Source: Streptomyces cinnamoneus (GTDB lineage Bacteria > Actinomycetota > Actinomycetes > Streptomycetales > Streptomycetaceae). Taken from it: a stretch of 64,000 nt of DNA. The notes beneath the pieces were generated by a model. That model saw nothing but the letters and a program-made list of their open reading frames with translations. It searched no databases and was not told the DNA's origin. This document shows positions 18,957 to 27,756 of this stretch, in pieces (within the stretch, counting starts at the first letter, position 1; each line of letters opens with the position of its first letter). A program made the translations under genes and the position numbers. The stretch covers positions 373,250 through 437,249 of the forward strand of contig NZ_BMVB01000001.1 of the NCBI RefSeq assembly GCF_014650495.1. The letters run 5' to 3'.

Positions 18957-20513
18957 CTACTTCGCCGCCGGGGACGCCCCCTCCGGGACCGGCAGCGGCT
19001 TGGCCGCACAGGTCAGATCACGCTCCGGCGCCGTCCCCCCGACGAGGTACGCGGTCACGATCCCGTCCACGCACGCGTTGCCGGTCTCGAACTGGCCGTG
19101 GTCGCCGTCGCCGGTGACGGTGACCAGGCGCGAGCCGCGCAGCGCCCGGTGGGCCCGCACCGCCGCCTCGTAGTAAGTGGCCGGGTCGTGGACCGAGTTG
19201 ACCATGAGCGTCGTCGGCAGGCCGGCCCCGGTGACCTTCACCCGGGGCGCCTTCGAAGCCGGCCAGGCCGCGCAGACCGCCGAGAAGGCGAGCTCGCGGG
19301 CACCGACCAGCGGCAGGTCCACGGTGTCCTTGGCGCTGCGCTCGATCCAGTGGTCCATGTTCCGGTCCCACCGCGTGTCGTTGCAGGTGACGGAGAAGTA
19401 CTCGGCGAAGAACCCGGGACCCGAGTACGAGCCGAAGACCTGTGCGGCGAGGGTCTTCTCCTGCGCGTCGGCGGTGTCCCAGTGGTCGAGCGCGGCCAGG
19501 GCTCCCGCCAGCGGCCGGAAGCCCTTCCCCGCACTGTAGATGGCCTGCAGCGTGCCGTTGTCCAGCTGGTTGGGGCCGATCACGGTGTCGCCGGCCTTGA
19601 CCGGGTGCGCGCTCAGGGCGCTGCGCCGCCGCTCCCACGTCGCCTTGGCCTCGGCGGCGGTCCGCCCGTAGTGGTAGACGCCGTCGTACTGTGCCAGCCA
19701 GGGCAGGAAGTCCTGCTCGAAGCGGCGCTGGAAGCTCATCGGCTGACCCGTGGTGAAGCTCTCCCAGGAGCCGTCGAACGCGATGTTGCTGTCGAGCACC
19801 GCACGCTCGACGCGCTGGGGGAACAGGGTCGCGTAGTAGGCGCCGACCATCGTGGCGTAGGAGGCACCGTAGTAGGAGATCTTCTTCTCCCCGAGCAGCG
19901 ACCGGAACAGATCCATGTCACGGACCGTCTGCTCGGTGGTGAGGTAGGGCAGGAGGTCCCCGCTGCGGCTCTTGCAGTGCTCCACGAACGCCCGGGAACG
20001 GTCCACCACCCGCTGCACCGCGGCGGGGGAGCGGTCGCGGAAGTCGCCCGCGGTGAAGTCGGCGAACTCCGCGTCGCTCTCGCACACCGCCCGCGTGCTG
20101 TTCCCGACGCCGCGCTGGTCGAAGCTCACCACGTCGTACGCGGCGTCGATCGCGGCCGAGCCCCCGGCGAGCCACTGGGGCCGCTGCAGTCCCGAGCCGC
20201 CCGGGCCGCCCGCCGCCATCATCAGTACCCCGCGCCGCTTCGCCGGGTCGCTCGCGCGGTGCCGGGAGACCGCGATGGTGAGGTCCGGCCCCGCACCGGC
20301 ATCGTGCCAGTCGCGCGGCACCGCCATCGTCGCGCACTCCAGCGGCGAGTCCTTCCCGCACCGTTGCCAGTCCAGGTGCTGCTGGGTGTAACGGGCGGGT
20401 ACGGACGGCCGGGCCTGGGCGACGGACGCCGGAAGGACGGCGGCGGCTATCGCCGTCACCACGGCGCCCGACACCGCGGACGTCATCCGTCGCGACTTCC
20501 CGAACGTGAACAT
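18957..20513 (-). CDS. Secreted S33-family peptidase/alpha-beta hydrolase (tripeptidyl aminopeptidase type)
   Basis: A 518-residue exported hydrolase of the Streptomyces Tap/SlpD/SlpE group. The start at 20513 has a perfect AGGAGG 4 nt upstream and is followed by a signal peptide (FTFGKSRRMTSAVSGAVV to AQA). The family glycine motif GGPGGSGLQ forms the oxyanion region, the catalytic serine is in YYGASYATMVGAYYATLF, and NSVHDPATYYE and GDGDHGQFE supply the acid and His. The elbow reads GASYAT where GGSYGT is more usual. The C-terminal TAP domain is present. It probably releases N-terminal tripeptides or hydrolyses small esters outside the cell. Confidence 0.9.
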   Translation of the reverse strand: MFTFGKSRRMTSAVSGAVVTAIAAAVLPASVAQARPSVPARYTQQHLDWQRCGKDSPLECATMAVPRDWHDAGAGPDLTIAVSRHRASDPAKRRGVLMMAAGGPGGSGLQRPQWLAGGSAAIDAAYDVVSFDQRGVGNSTRAVCESDAEFADFTAGDFRDRSPAAVQRVVDRSRAFVEHCKSRSGDLLPYLTTEQTVRDMDLFRSLLGEKKISYYGASYATMVGAYYATLFPQRVERAVLDSNIAFDGSWESFTTGQPMSFQRRFEQDFLPWLAQYDGVYHYGRTAAEAKATWERRRSALSAHPVKAGDTVIGPNQLDNGTLQAIYSAGKGFRPLAGALAALDHWDTADAQEKTLAAQVFGSYSGPGFFAEYFSVTCNDTRWDRNMDHWIERSAKDTVDLPLVGARELAFSAVCAAWPASKAPRVKVTGAGLPTTLMVNSVHDPATYYEAAVRAHRALRGSRLVTVTGDGDHGQFETGNACVDGIVTAYLVGGTAPERDLTCAAKPLPVPEGASPAAK

Positions 20514-20705
20514 CGATCCTCCTGTGCGGTTGGGGTGGCACAGTCGATGCTGCCGCCCGGCGCGCATCCGATCGATCCCGCCAGTATCCGACCCGGGGGT
20601 GGTGCTGGTGCCACCCCGCGCGCCGGACGAGGGTCTGTCGACCGACGGGGGTTCCATGGTGAAGTCGACCCGGCAGGGCACTCTTCCCATCAGGAGGAAC
20701 GCACC

Positions 20706-21893
20706 ATGGACATCGCCGCGCTGCGCCGGGACACCCCCGGCTGCGCCCACCGCGTGCACCTCAACAACGCCGGTGCCGGGCTCGTCTCCCGCCGGACCCT
20801 CGACACGATGACCGCCCACCTCGAACGCGAAGCCCGCATCGGCGGCTACGAGGCCGCGACCGAGCAGGAACAGGCCATCGAGGACGTCTACGCCGGCCTC
20901 GCCGAACTCGTCGGCGGCCGCCCCGAGGAGGTGGCGCTGTTCGACAACGCCACGCACGCGTGGCAGGCCGCCTTCTACTCCCTCGCCTTCCGGCCCGGCG
21001 ACCGGATCCTGACCGGCCGCGCCGAATACGGCAGCAACGTCCTGGCCTACCTGCACATCGCCCAGCGCACCGGGGCCGAGGTCGTCGTGGTCCCCAACGA
21101 CGCCCACGGCCGGTTCGACACCGCCGCCCTGGCCGGCCTCCTCGACGAGCGCACCCGGCTCGTCGGCATCAGCCACGTGCCCACCAGCGGCGGCCTGGTC
21201 AACCCCGTCGCCGAGATCGGCCGCATCACCCGCCGGGCCGGGGTGCCGTTCCTGCTCGACGCCACCCAGTCGGTCGGCCAGTTCCCCGTGGACGTCCGGG
21301 AGATCGGCTGCGACCTGCTCACGGCCACCGGCCGCAAGTTCCTCCGGGGCCCGCGCGGCACCGGCTTCCTGTGGGTGCGCCCCGCCCTCCTCGACCGCCT
21401 CGACCCGCACGTCAGCGAGACCGCGTCCGCGCTCTGGGACGGCAAGCGCGGTTTCACCTGGCAGCCGGGCGCACGGCGCTTCGCCACCTGGGAGATGGGC
21501 TGGGCCGGTGTGCTCGGCCTGGGCAGCGCCGTGCGGCAGGCCCTGGAACTGGGCGTCGGGGCCACCGGCGAGCGCGCGATCGCCCTGGGGGCGGCCCTGC
21601 GCGAACGGCTCGACGCGCTGCCGGGAGTGGGCACCTACGACCTGGGACGCGAGCGGTGCGCCATCGTGACCGCCAAGGTCGACGGCGTGCCCGCGGACGA
21701 GGTCAAGGCCGCGCTGACCCGCGAGGGGATCAACGTGAGCACCACCACGCCCGGCCAGTCGCAGTTCGACACCGAGGACCGGGGCGTCCACCCGCTGGTA
21801 CGGCTCTCCCCGCACTACTACAACACCGAGGACGAGCTGGACCGGGCGGCGGCCGTCCTGGCCCGTCTCGCCCGGACGGGTCAGCCCAGGTAG
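20706..21893 (+). CDS. Class V aminotransferase / cysteine-desulfurase-like PLP enzyme
   Basis: A 395-residue PLP-dependent fold-type I enzyme. The PLP lysine is in LTATGRKFLRGPRGTGFLWV, the Asp that pairs with the pyridine nitrogen is in PFLLDATQSVGQ, and the substrate-entry region is HLNNAGAG. The class includes cysteine desulfurases, isopenicillin-N epimerases and kynureninases; the motif set fits the CsdA/epimerase-like branch, but no active-site cysteine loop is obvious, so desulfurase activity is doubtful. The ATG at 20706 is preceded by AGGAGG. It is divergent from the S33 peptidase gene; the 3' end overlaps the convergent RelE-like gene by 13 nt. Confidence 0.88.
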   Translation: MDIAALRRDTPGCAHRVHLNNAGAGLVSRRTLDTMTAHLEREARIGGYEAATEQEQAIEDVYAGLAELVGGRPEEVALFDNATHAWQAAFYSLAFRPGDRILTGRAEYGSNVLAYLHIAQRTGAEVVVVPNDAHGRFDTAALAGLLDERTRLVGISHVPTSGGLVNPVAEIGRITRRAGVPFLLDATQSVGQFPVDVREIGCDLLTATGRKFLRGPRGTGFLWVRPALLDRLDPHVSETASALWDGKRGFTWQPGARRFATWEMGWAGVLGLGSAVRQALELGVGATGERAIALGAALRERLDALPGVGTYDLGRERCAIVTAKVDGVPADEVKAALTREGINVSTTTPGQSQFDTEDRGVHPLVRLSPHYYNTEDELDRAAAVLARLARTGQPR

Positions 21894-22123
21894 TCGATCT
21901 GGTAGATGTGCAGCGTCTTCGTCTGGTGCCCCAGGTAGATGACGACGAAGACGTCGTCGAGCACGAGCATCCGCATGATGCCGTCGTCCTCGCCGTACGG
22001 CACGGTCACCGACAGGGGATCCGCGCAGGCGGCGGCGAGGACGTCGCTGAGCTGTCCGCTCACCGGCGCCGGGAGGGAGTCCCAGACGGCCGCTATCGTC
22101 GCATCGTATTTGAGCGCGTACAC
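21881..22123 (-). CDS. RelE/ParE-fold protein, candidate type II toxin
   Basis: An 80-residue protein with the size and strand pattern of RelE-like toxins. It has an N-terminal YALKYD strand, a helix, ACADPLSVTVPYGEDD, an MRMLVLDDVFVVIYL strand pair and a final KTLHIYQIDYL strand. The basic catalytic residues of canonical RelE are sparse, so it could be inactive or act differently. A GTG start at 22123 has CTGAGG about 2 nt upstream. It lies 17 nt downstream of a 95-residue gene in the usual antitoxin-first order. The assignment rests on pattern and organisation, not on recognised homologues. Confidence 0.6.
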   Translation of the reverse strand: MYALKYDATIAAVWDSLPAPVSGQLSDVLAAACADPLSVTVPYGEDDGIMRMLVLDDVFVVIYLGHQTKTLHIYQIDYLG

Positions 22124-22140
22124 GGCCTCAGCGTGTCAGC

Positions 22141-22428
22141 TCACGCCCCTCCGTGGGTGCGAACGAGGGCAGCGTCCTCCTGCACCTTCTGGGTGATGTC
22201 GATCCACTCGCCCGGGACCTGGCCCCCCGCCGCCTCCGCGGCGGCCGCCTGCCGTCCCCGTTCGACGGCGGCGAGCGTGCGTTCGGCGATGCCCTGCCAC
22301 TTGGCGAACACGGCCAGGACCGTGTGCGCCGGGGCACGGTCGATCTCGTCGGCGAAGCGCCGGGACAGGTCGGGACTGCCGAGAGCGTCGCGAATACGCT
22401 CGATGCTCCACACCGGTCCGGTGCTCAT
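22141..22428 (-). CDS. Small helical protein, candidate antitoxin partner
   Basis: A 95-residue protein, largely helical and mixed-charge (SIERIRDALGSPDLSRRFAD, then a long Ala/Arg/Glu-rich helix RTLAAVERGRQAAAAEAAGG). There is no obvious DNA-binding motif. The ATG at 22428 has GGGGAGGA upstream, a strong signal. It is directly upstream of the RelE-like gene, 17 nt apart, suggesting co-translation and a toxin-antitoxin relationship. I do not recognise the family. Confidence 0.6.
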   Translation of the reverse strand: MSTGPVWSIERIRDALGSPDLSRRFADEIDRAPAHTVLAVFAKWQGIAERTLAAVERGRQAAAAEAAGGQVPGEWIDITQKVQEDAALVRTHGGA

Positions 22429-22544
22429 GGGTCCTCCCCGCGTCGGCGGCTCGACCGCCCAGAGTAGCGAAATTGTCCTCGCCTTATCAGAGGAACCCGA
22501 GGGGCTGTGCCGTGCCACCGGACCGCCGTTGCCCGGTGCGGTGT

Positions 22545-22859
22545 TCAGCGCATGAAGACGACGCTCTGGAACGACTGCACACCGTAGAAACCGGCGGGGA
22601 AGTAGGCTGCCGCACCCCGGCAGTCGGGTGTGTCGTACAGATAGGCGTTGCGGTCCGTTTCGTTGCCGGTGACGCCCTGGGCGTAGCCGACCGCGTAGCA
22701 CTGGCCTTCGACGGGGTCCGACAGGCCGTGCCGCACCGTGCCCGGCGCGGTGTGGTAGACGAACGCGCCGGTGGCCGCCCGGGCGACCGGCGGTGGGACG
22801 GTGAGGGTGAGCAGCCCGGCGAGCGCCAGGGAGCCGGTCACGCGGATCGGATGTCGCAC
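22545..22859 (-). CDS. Small secreted protein of unknown function
   Basis: A 104-residue exported protein with a signal peptide (RVTGSLALAGLLTLTVPPP to ARA). The mature domain of about 75 residues has two cysteines (VEGQCYAVGY and TPDCRGAAAY) that could form one disulfide. The Tyr/Gly/Phe pattern near YLYDTPDCRGAAAYFPAG resembles small crystallin-fold or I36-type inhibitor proteins, but this is only a resemblance. The start is GTG at 22859 with no strong ribosome binding site. The gene stands alone. Confidence 0.65.
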   Translation of the reverse strand: MRHPIRVTGSLALAGLLTLTVPPPVARAATGAFVYHTAPGTVRHGLSDPVEGQCYAVGYAQGVTGNETDRNAYLYDTPDCRGAAAYFPAGFYGVQSFQSVVFMR

Positions 22860-22913
22860 AGTGCGCCATGCTGGCCGAGGCCCCCGGGACGCAGGGCCGG
22901 TCGGCGGTCTGCT

Positions 22914-24074
22914 TCACCCGAACGGAGAAGACCGCCCGGGCGCGGCGGCTCCCGGCACGTCCAGGCCGTAGACCCTGCGGGCGTTGTCCGCCGCGACCAG
23001 GGCCGCCACCCGTTCCGCGTCCGCCGCCGACCAGGCGCCCTCCGCCACCCAGCCCGTCAGCAGCCCCTCCAGCGCCTGCCGGAAGAGGGCGGTCCCCACT
23101 ACGTACAGCTCCGGCAGGCCGTAGGCGTCGGTGGAGAAGAGCAGTTTCCCGAACGGGGTCAGCTCCAGCATCTCGGCCAGCACCGCCCCGGCCCGCGCGC
23201 CGGTGTGCGTCAGGGAGAGCCCCATGTCGGCGTAGACGTGCGGGAAGGAGTGGGCGAGGAAGCCGGCGTTGCGGTGGTAGGGGTAGCCGTGCAGCAGCAC
23301 GAGGGTGCAGCCGGTGGGGCGGACCGCGCGCACGAAGTCGGTGAGCAGCAGCGGATCGCAGCGGTGCAGCCGGAGGTCCGGGTCACCGAAGCCGGTGTGC
23401 AACTGGAGCGGCCTGCCGGTCTGTGCGGCGGACCACAACAGATGGCGCAGCAGGACGGGGTCGGCCAGCCGCCCGCCCGCCGCACGGGCCACGAGCCAGC
23501 GGTCGGCGGCGGCCCGCACCTCGGCGGGGCCCGGCGGCCCGGGCTCGAAGTCCAGGCCGTAGCGGTAGGCGGCCACCGACTTGAACGCCACGGCGTCGCG
23601 GGCGCCCTCCCGTACGGCGTCGGCCAGTCCGCCGAGGAACTCCGCGCGGCTGCCCGCGCCGTCGGCGACGCGTTCCGCCAGGCTCTCCAGGCGGACGACC
23701 TCGTGGCAGACGGCACCGCCGCCCGCGGCGGCCGCCAGCTCCGCGGGGCCCGTCAGGTCGCCCGGGATGCCCGTGTCCACCAGGAAGGCGGCGATGCCGC
23801 AGGCGCTCAGCAGCCGCCGCGTGGCCTCGGCCGCACCGAGCTCGCTGCGGCGCCGCAGGTACTCCTGCGGCGGGCAGTGCGGGGGGAGGTCCAGCAGGGG
23901 AGCGCACCAGCGGCGCACGGCCAGGCCGAGCTGGGTGTCGAAGAAGGAGGTGCCGGGCGCGGCGGGGGCGTCGGACTCGGTGAGGTAGGACTCGAAGGAG
24001 GCGGGCGAGAGGGCGGAGCGCTCCACACCGTGGCAGTGGTGGTCCACCAGCGGGGGCACCGGGAGACCGGCCAT
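22914..24074 (-). CDS. Amidohydrolase of the FluG-N/amidohydrolase-2 type
   Basis: A 386-residue metal-dependent TIM-barrel hydrolase. The N-terminal PPLVDHHCHGVERS holds the HxH metal site, QLHTGFGDPDLRL and VLLHGYPYHRNAGFLAHSFP hold further His ligands, and LLFSTDAYGLPE provides the C-terminal Asp. Its start codon follows the stop of the upstream glutamine-synthetase-like gene by a single base (TGAcATG), so the two are translationally coupled. In fungal FluG these two domains are fused in one polypeptide; here they are adjacent genes. It probably hydrolyses or handles a gamma-glutamyl amide in the same pathway. Confidence 0.88.
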   Translation of the reverse strand: MAGLPVPPLVDHHCHGVERSALSPASFESYLTESDAPAAPGTSFFDTQLGLAVRRWCAPLLDLPPHCPPQEYLRRRSELGAAEATRRLLSACGIAAFLVDTGIPGDLTGPAELAAAAGGGAVCHEVVRLESLAERVADGAGSRAEFLGGLADAVREGARDAVAFKSVAAYRYGLDFEPGPPGPAEVRAAADRWLVARAAGGRLADPVLLRHLLWSAAQTGRPLQLHTGFGDPDLRLHRCDPLLLTDFVRAVRPTGCTLVLLHGYPYHRNAGFLAHSFPHVYADMGLSLTHTGARAGAVLAEMLELTPFGKLLFSTDAYGLPELYVVGTALFRQALEGLLTGWVAEGAWSAADAERVAALVAADNARRVYGLDVPGAAAPGRSSPFG

Positions 24075-24075
24075 G

Positions 24076-25425
24076 TCAGTACCGCCGGCGGGTCGCGGCC
24101 GCGACGTCCTTCGGCGCGAGGCCCTCGAAGAGCTTCACCTCGCCCGCGCGGACCGCGGCGATCGCCTCGAACAGCGGATCGCCGAGGGCGGTGCGCAGCA
24201 GGTCGGAGCGCTCGAAGTGCTCCAGCGCCTCGGCGAGGGAGGTGGGCAGGCGCGGCTGTCCGCCGGTACGGGCCGGGTCGCCGGCCGTCGGCGGCGGCAG
24301 GGTCAGCCGCTCGTCGAGCCCCGCCAGCCCGGCGGCGATGACCGCGCCCGTCACCAGGTACGGATTGGCCGCCGCGTCGAAGCACTTGACCTCGGCGTTG
24401 GCACCGTCGGTGTCGTCCGGCGCACCGGCGATGAAGCGCAGGGCGGCCTCCCGGGTCTCCAGGCCCCAGCACTGGAAGACACCCGCCCAGCGCGAGGGTT
24501 CGAGCCGCAGGTAGCTGGCGGGCGTGGGCGCGCCGAGGGCGAGCAGGGCGGGCAGCTCCCGCAGCACCCCGGCCAGGAACGCCTCGCACTCGGCGGTCAT
24601 GCCGTACGGGCCGTCGCCGCCGCGGCACAGGTTCCGCTCGTCCCGCCACAGGCTCAGGTGCAGGTGCGCGCCGTTGCCGACGCCGCCCGGCTCCACGACG
24701 GGGGCGAAGGAGGCGTCGAGGCCGTTGCGCAGGGACACCGCACGGATCGTCTCGCGGACCAGCACGGACAGATCGGCCGCGCCGACCGGGTCCGACGGGG
24801 CGACCGACACTTCGAACTGGCCGGGGGAGTACTCGGGGTGGATCTGCAGCACCTCGATGCGCTGGGCGGTGAGTGCGTCCAGGACGTCGCGCAGGTAGTC
24901 CGACAGCTCGATCACCCGCGTCATGCCGTACGCCGGGCCGGAGCAGGCGTAGCGCGGGGGCTCGTGCCCGTTGGCGTGGGTGACGACCCATTCGGTCTCG
25001 AACCCCATGCGCAGCCGCAGCCCCCGGGCCGCGGCTGCGTCCGCCATCCGCCGCGCGAACCGGCGCTGGCACGCCGCGTACGGGATGCCCTGCTGCTCGT
25101 AACGGTCGACGGGCGCCCAGGCCCAGCCGGGCTGCGCGGCCAGGACCGTCAGCCGCTCCAGGTCGGGGAAGAGCCGAAGATCCCCGTCCGGGCCGCCGAT
25201 GTGACGGCTGGTGACGCTGGAGTCGTCGACGAGGTACACGTCGAAGCAGGGCGACGCCCCCACGCCCCGGTGGGCGGTGTGCGCGAGCCGGCTCGTGGGG
25301 ACGGCCTTGACACGGGAGATGCCGGCGTTGTCCACCCAGGTCAGGGCGACGCCACGGATGTCCTGCGCGGTGAGCTGCGCCGCGGCCTGCCGCGCCGCGG
25401 ACTCTGCCCGCTCCCGTTCCTGCAC
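24076..25425 (-). CDS. Glutamine synthetase-like gamma-glutamyl ligase (GlnA3/GlnA4 group)
   Basis: A 449-residue glutamine synthetase fold protein. It has the catalytic pattern MGFETEWVV, the His-loop GNGAHLHLSLW, the ATP/Glu-binding region LRLEPSRWAGVFQCWG, and the NAEVKCFDAAANPYLVTGAV motif that replaces the usual E-R-P-D stretch. Length and divergence fit the Streptomyces GlnA3/GlnA4 group, which glutamylates polyamines or ethanolamine instead of ammonia; the substrate here is not established. It is upstream of and coupled to the amidohydrolase gene. The 135-bp region before the start carries the likely promoter. Confidence 0.9.
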   Translation of the reverse strand: MQERERAESAARQAAAQLTAQDIRGVALTWVDNAGISRVKAVPTSRLAHTAHRGVGASPCFDVYLVDDSSVTSRHIGGPDGDLRLFPDLERLTVLAAQPGWAWAPVDRYEQQGIPYAACQRRFARRMADAAAARGLRLRMGFETEWVVTHANGHEPPRYACSGPAYGMTRVIELSDYLRDVLDALTAQRIEVLQIHPEYSPGQFEVSVAPSDPVGAADLSVLVRETIRAVSLRNGLDASFAPVVEPGGVGNGAHLHLSLWRDERNLCRGGDGPYGMTAECEAFLAGVLRELPALLALGAPTPASYLRLEPSRWAGVFQCWGLETREAALRFIAGAPDDTDGANAEVKCFDAAANPYLVTGAVIAAGLAGLDERLTLPPPTAGDPARTGGQPRLPTSLAEALEHFERSDLLRTALGDPLFEAIAAVRAGEVKLFEGLAPKDVAAATRRRY

Positions 25426-25560
25426 GGTCCGCTCCTCACCGTCGAAAACCCTCTGGCCCAGGGATTCTGGTCACGTGCGGACCGTCTTACACCTCACGTC
25501 CCGGTGGCTCCTTCGGGCACGGCGTGTCGGCGCCCGCCCGCCGGGGTGGCGTCGTGCAGG

Positions 25561-26769
25561 TCAGCGTAGAGCCGTGAGGGTGGTGAGGGCGCGGTTCGCC
25601 GCGGTGCCGGAGGCGGGCTTCGTGCCGCAGTACTCCGCCTCGATCAGTCCGGTGAAGTCCGGTTCCCTCCAGTCGTCGTTGTAGTTGAACGCGGTGGTGT
25701 GGCGGCCGTCCGCGTCGGAGGTGGCCAGGGAGGAGGAGCCGTGGATGCCGCCGCCGTGCATCCACACGGTCTTCCCGCAGGAGAGGGTGGCGGCGGAGAC
25801 GCCGAGGCCGTACCGGCCCCCCTCGTCGCCCATCGGGACGGTGGTCAGCAGTTCCCGTTGCTGCCGTTCGGGAAGGAGCTCGCCGCGGAGCAGTGCGCGG
25901 TAGAAGCGGTTGAGGTCGCCGGTGGTGGAGATGATCTCGCCGGCCGCGCCGCCCCAGGAGGGGTTGAGCTCGGTGACGTCGTACACCTTCGGGGCCGGCG
26001 TGGTGGCCGAGAGCTTGCTGTACGCCCGTCCGTGCGGGGAGGGCATGCGGGGCGAGGTGCCGGGCAGCGTCGTGGCGCGCAGGCCCGCCTTGCCGATGAC
26101 GCGCTTTTCGATCTCCGTGGCGTACGGCCGGCCGGTGACCTTCTCGATGATCATTCCGGCGAGGATGTAGTTGGTGTTGGAGTAGTGCCAGCCCTTGCCC
26201 GGCTCGAAGTAGGGCCGGTGCTGCACGGCGGTCGCGACGAGTTGCCGGGGCGTGTAGGTGTCGTAGCGGTGTTCGAGGAAGCCCGTGGTGATCCGCTCGA
26301 CGAAGCCGGGGTCGTCGGTGTAGTTGAAGATTCCGCTGGAGTGGTTGAGCAGCTGGCGGACGGTGATCCGGTTGCCGTCGTGGCCGTTGCCGCGCACCAC
26401 GCCGGGCAGCCGGCGCTCGACCGTGTCGTCGAGGTCGAGTCTGCCCTCGGCCTCCAGTTGCAGGAGGACGACGGAGACGAACGCCTTGCTGATGCTGCCG
26501 ATGCGGAAGCGGTCCTGGGGCAGGCGCGGCCGGTGGGTGGTGAGGTCGGCGACGCCGGCGGAACCGTTCCAGGTGCCGTGTTCGTCCTGAACCCGCCCCA
26601 GGACGCCCGGCGTCCCGGCCGTCACCTCGGCTTCCATGATGGCCAGGGTGGCGGCGTGCGGGGCGGTGCCCCGTTCCGTTCCGGCCGCTGCCGCGGTCTG
26701 TACGGTCGTGGCGGCCAGGGCGGCCGTCACGGCCGCGACCAGGGCCGTCCGTAAGGTGCGTACGGTCAT
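25561..26769 (-). CDS. Secreted serine hydrolase (class C beta-lactamase / D,D-carboxypeptidase fold)
   Basis: A 402-residue exported penicillin-binding-fold enzyme of the S12 family. A signal peptide (residues 1 to about 28, ending TAAAA) is followed by the catalytic SISK in FRIGSISKAFVS, the YSN triad member in GWHYSNTNYIL, and the HGG motif near the C-terminus (WMHGGGIHG) in place of KTG. This matches the Streptomyces R61-type D-Ala-D-Ala carboxypeptidase/esterase group, so the substrate may be a peptidoglycan peptide or a small ester. The ATG at 26769 is preceded by CAGGAGACG. Divergent from a small plus-strand gene. Confidence 0.92.
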   Translation of the reverse strand: MTVRTLRTALVAAVTAALAATTVQTAAAAGTERGTAPHAATLAIMEAEVTAGTPGVLGRVQDEHGTWNGSAGVADLTTHRPRLPQDRFRIGSISKAFVSVVLLQLEAEGRLDLDDTVERRLPGVVRGNGHDGNRITVRQLLNHSSGIFNYTDDPGFVERITTGFLEHRYDTYTPRQLVATAVQHRPYFEPGKGWHYSNTNYILAGMIIEKVTGRPYATEIEKRVIGKAGLRATTLPGTSPRMPSPHGRAYSKLSATTPAPKVYDVTELNPSWGGAAGEIISTTGDLNRFYRALLRGELLPERQQRELLTTVPMGDEGGRYGLGVSAATLSCGKTVWMHGGGIHGSSSLATSDADGRHTTAFNYNDDWREPDFTGLIEAEYCGTKPASGTAANRALTTLTALR

Positions 26770-26992
26770 CGTCTCCTGCCTCTCTCGTGGGACGGGAAGC
26801 TGTACGTCTGCCAGGACCGCGTCAACCGCCGTGACGTTGAGCGGACTTCGGGAGGGTGCGCGGAATTCAGCCAGTCGTTTCATCGGACAGGAGCGGCGTT
26901 CGGGGATCAGTCCGGAAGATCGGTCTATTCGCCCCAATCTCACTCGTTCGACGGAATGCACCCGAGGTAACCGAACAACTACGCTTGGATTT

Positions 26993-27364
26993 GTGACGAT
27001 CTGGGGTCGTACGGCAGTGGTGCAGCCCGCGGTGCGGGCTGTTCTCGCCGTGCTGGCCTCGGTGCTGCTCGTGCTTTCCGGCGCGGTGGCCGAGGGGATG
27101 GAGAGCGTCTCCGTCCGGGAGGAGATCCCTGCGTCCGCCCCCCTGGCGGACGGCTCCTCCGACGAGTGCACCGCGTGCACGGCCGAGCAGCGGGTTCCAC
27201 GCCCGGGGAGGGTGGGGCGGCCGACGGGCAGGCGCGCCTGCCCGTCGGCCCTGGCGCCTGCCGCCGGAGCAGCCGGGGGGCTCTCCGGCCGGCAGGCGCC
27301 GTCCCGGCCGGGCGGCGTTCTCGCCGCCGACGACCGCGCGCACCATTCCGTCCTGCGCTGCTGA
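26993..27364 (+). CDS. Small membrane-anchored or secreted protein, hypothetical
   Basis: A 123-residue ORF from a GTG. An N-terminal hydrophobic helix (AVVQPAVRAVLAVLASVLLVLSG, within residues 8-30) gives a signal or anchor, followed by an acidic then Arg/Pro/Gly-rich hydrophilic region with three cysteines. No domain is recognised. Support is moderate: the hydrophobic helix is convincing, but no clear Shine-Dalgarno is visible and minus-strand frames are also open here. Confidence 0.45.
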   Translation: MTIWGRTAVVQPAVRAVLAVLASVLLVLSGAVAEGMESVSVREEIPASAPLADGSSDECTACTAEQRVPRPGRVGRPTGRRACPSALAPAAGAAGGLSGRQAPSRPGGVLAADDRAHHSVLRC

Positions 27365-27451
27365 CCGGCGCCACGTCCCGTCCTCCGTGCGAGGGCGGGG
27401 CGTCGGTGTTTTTCCCGGCATGCCCGCAGGTACGACAGCAGGAGATACGTC

Positions 27452-27655
27452 ATGCGCATCGATCCCGCGCGTGCGCTCGGCGCCTATGTGCGCGCCGAGG
27501 CCTACCGCATCCACCGCCCCGACCCCGAGCCCGAGCCCGCGCCCGTCATCGTGGAGGAGCGCCCCGACGCCCCCTTGGCCGAGGAGTCCGCCGACCGGTC
27601 CGGCTTCCGCCGGCCCGGCGTGCTGGCCAGGTTGTTGCTCCTCCGTCGCCGGTAG
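27452..27655 (+). CDS. Small hypothetical protein (67 aa)
   Basis: A 67-residue protein with an excellent ribosome binding site (CAGGAG, 7 nt before the ATG at 27452). The sequence is an amphipathic start (MRIDPARALGAYVRAEAYRI), an acidic Pro/Glu-rich middle and a basic, leucine-rich end (ARLLLLRRR). No family is recognised. It ends about 100 nt before the first iron box, so it may lie outside the siderophore regulon. Confidence 0.6.
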   Translation: MRIDPARALGAYVRAEAYRIHRPDPEPEPAPVIVEERPDAPLAEESADRSGFRRPGVLARLLLLRRR

Positions 27656-27756
27656 CGCCCCTGGCGGCGCGTCATGTCCGGGATCCGTCGCCCGGGTCCG
27701 CCTGCCGGCGGGCCGGCCCGGGCGCGGCCGGACGGAGGCTCCCGGTGGAGTGACTT

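Noticed and set aside
15233..19117. Long plus-strand reading frame opposite the hydrolase, acyltransferase and glycosyltransferase genes
   Set aside because: It runs antisense to three recognisable proteins and has shadow-type composition.
18957..20513. Considering the S33 peptidase inactive because of GASYAT instead of GGSYGT
   Set aside because: The nucleophile Ser and both other triad candidates are kept, so the change alone does not support inactivity.
26867..27514. Minus-strand protein gene between the serine hydrolase and the siderophore locus
   Set aside because: No ribosome binding site or domain; the plus-strand frame with a hydrophobic N-terminus is the better candidate.
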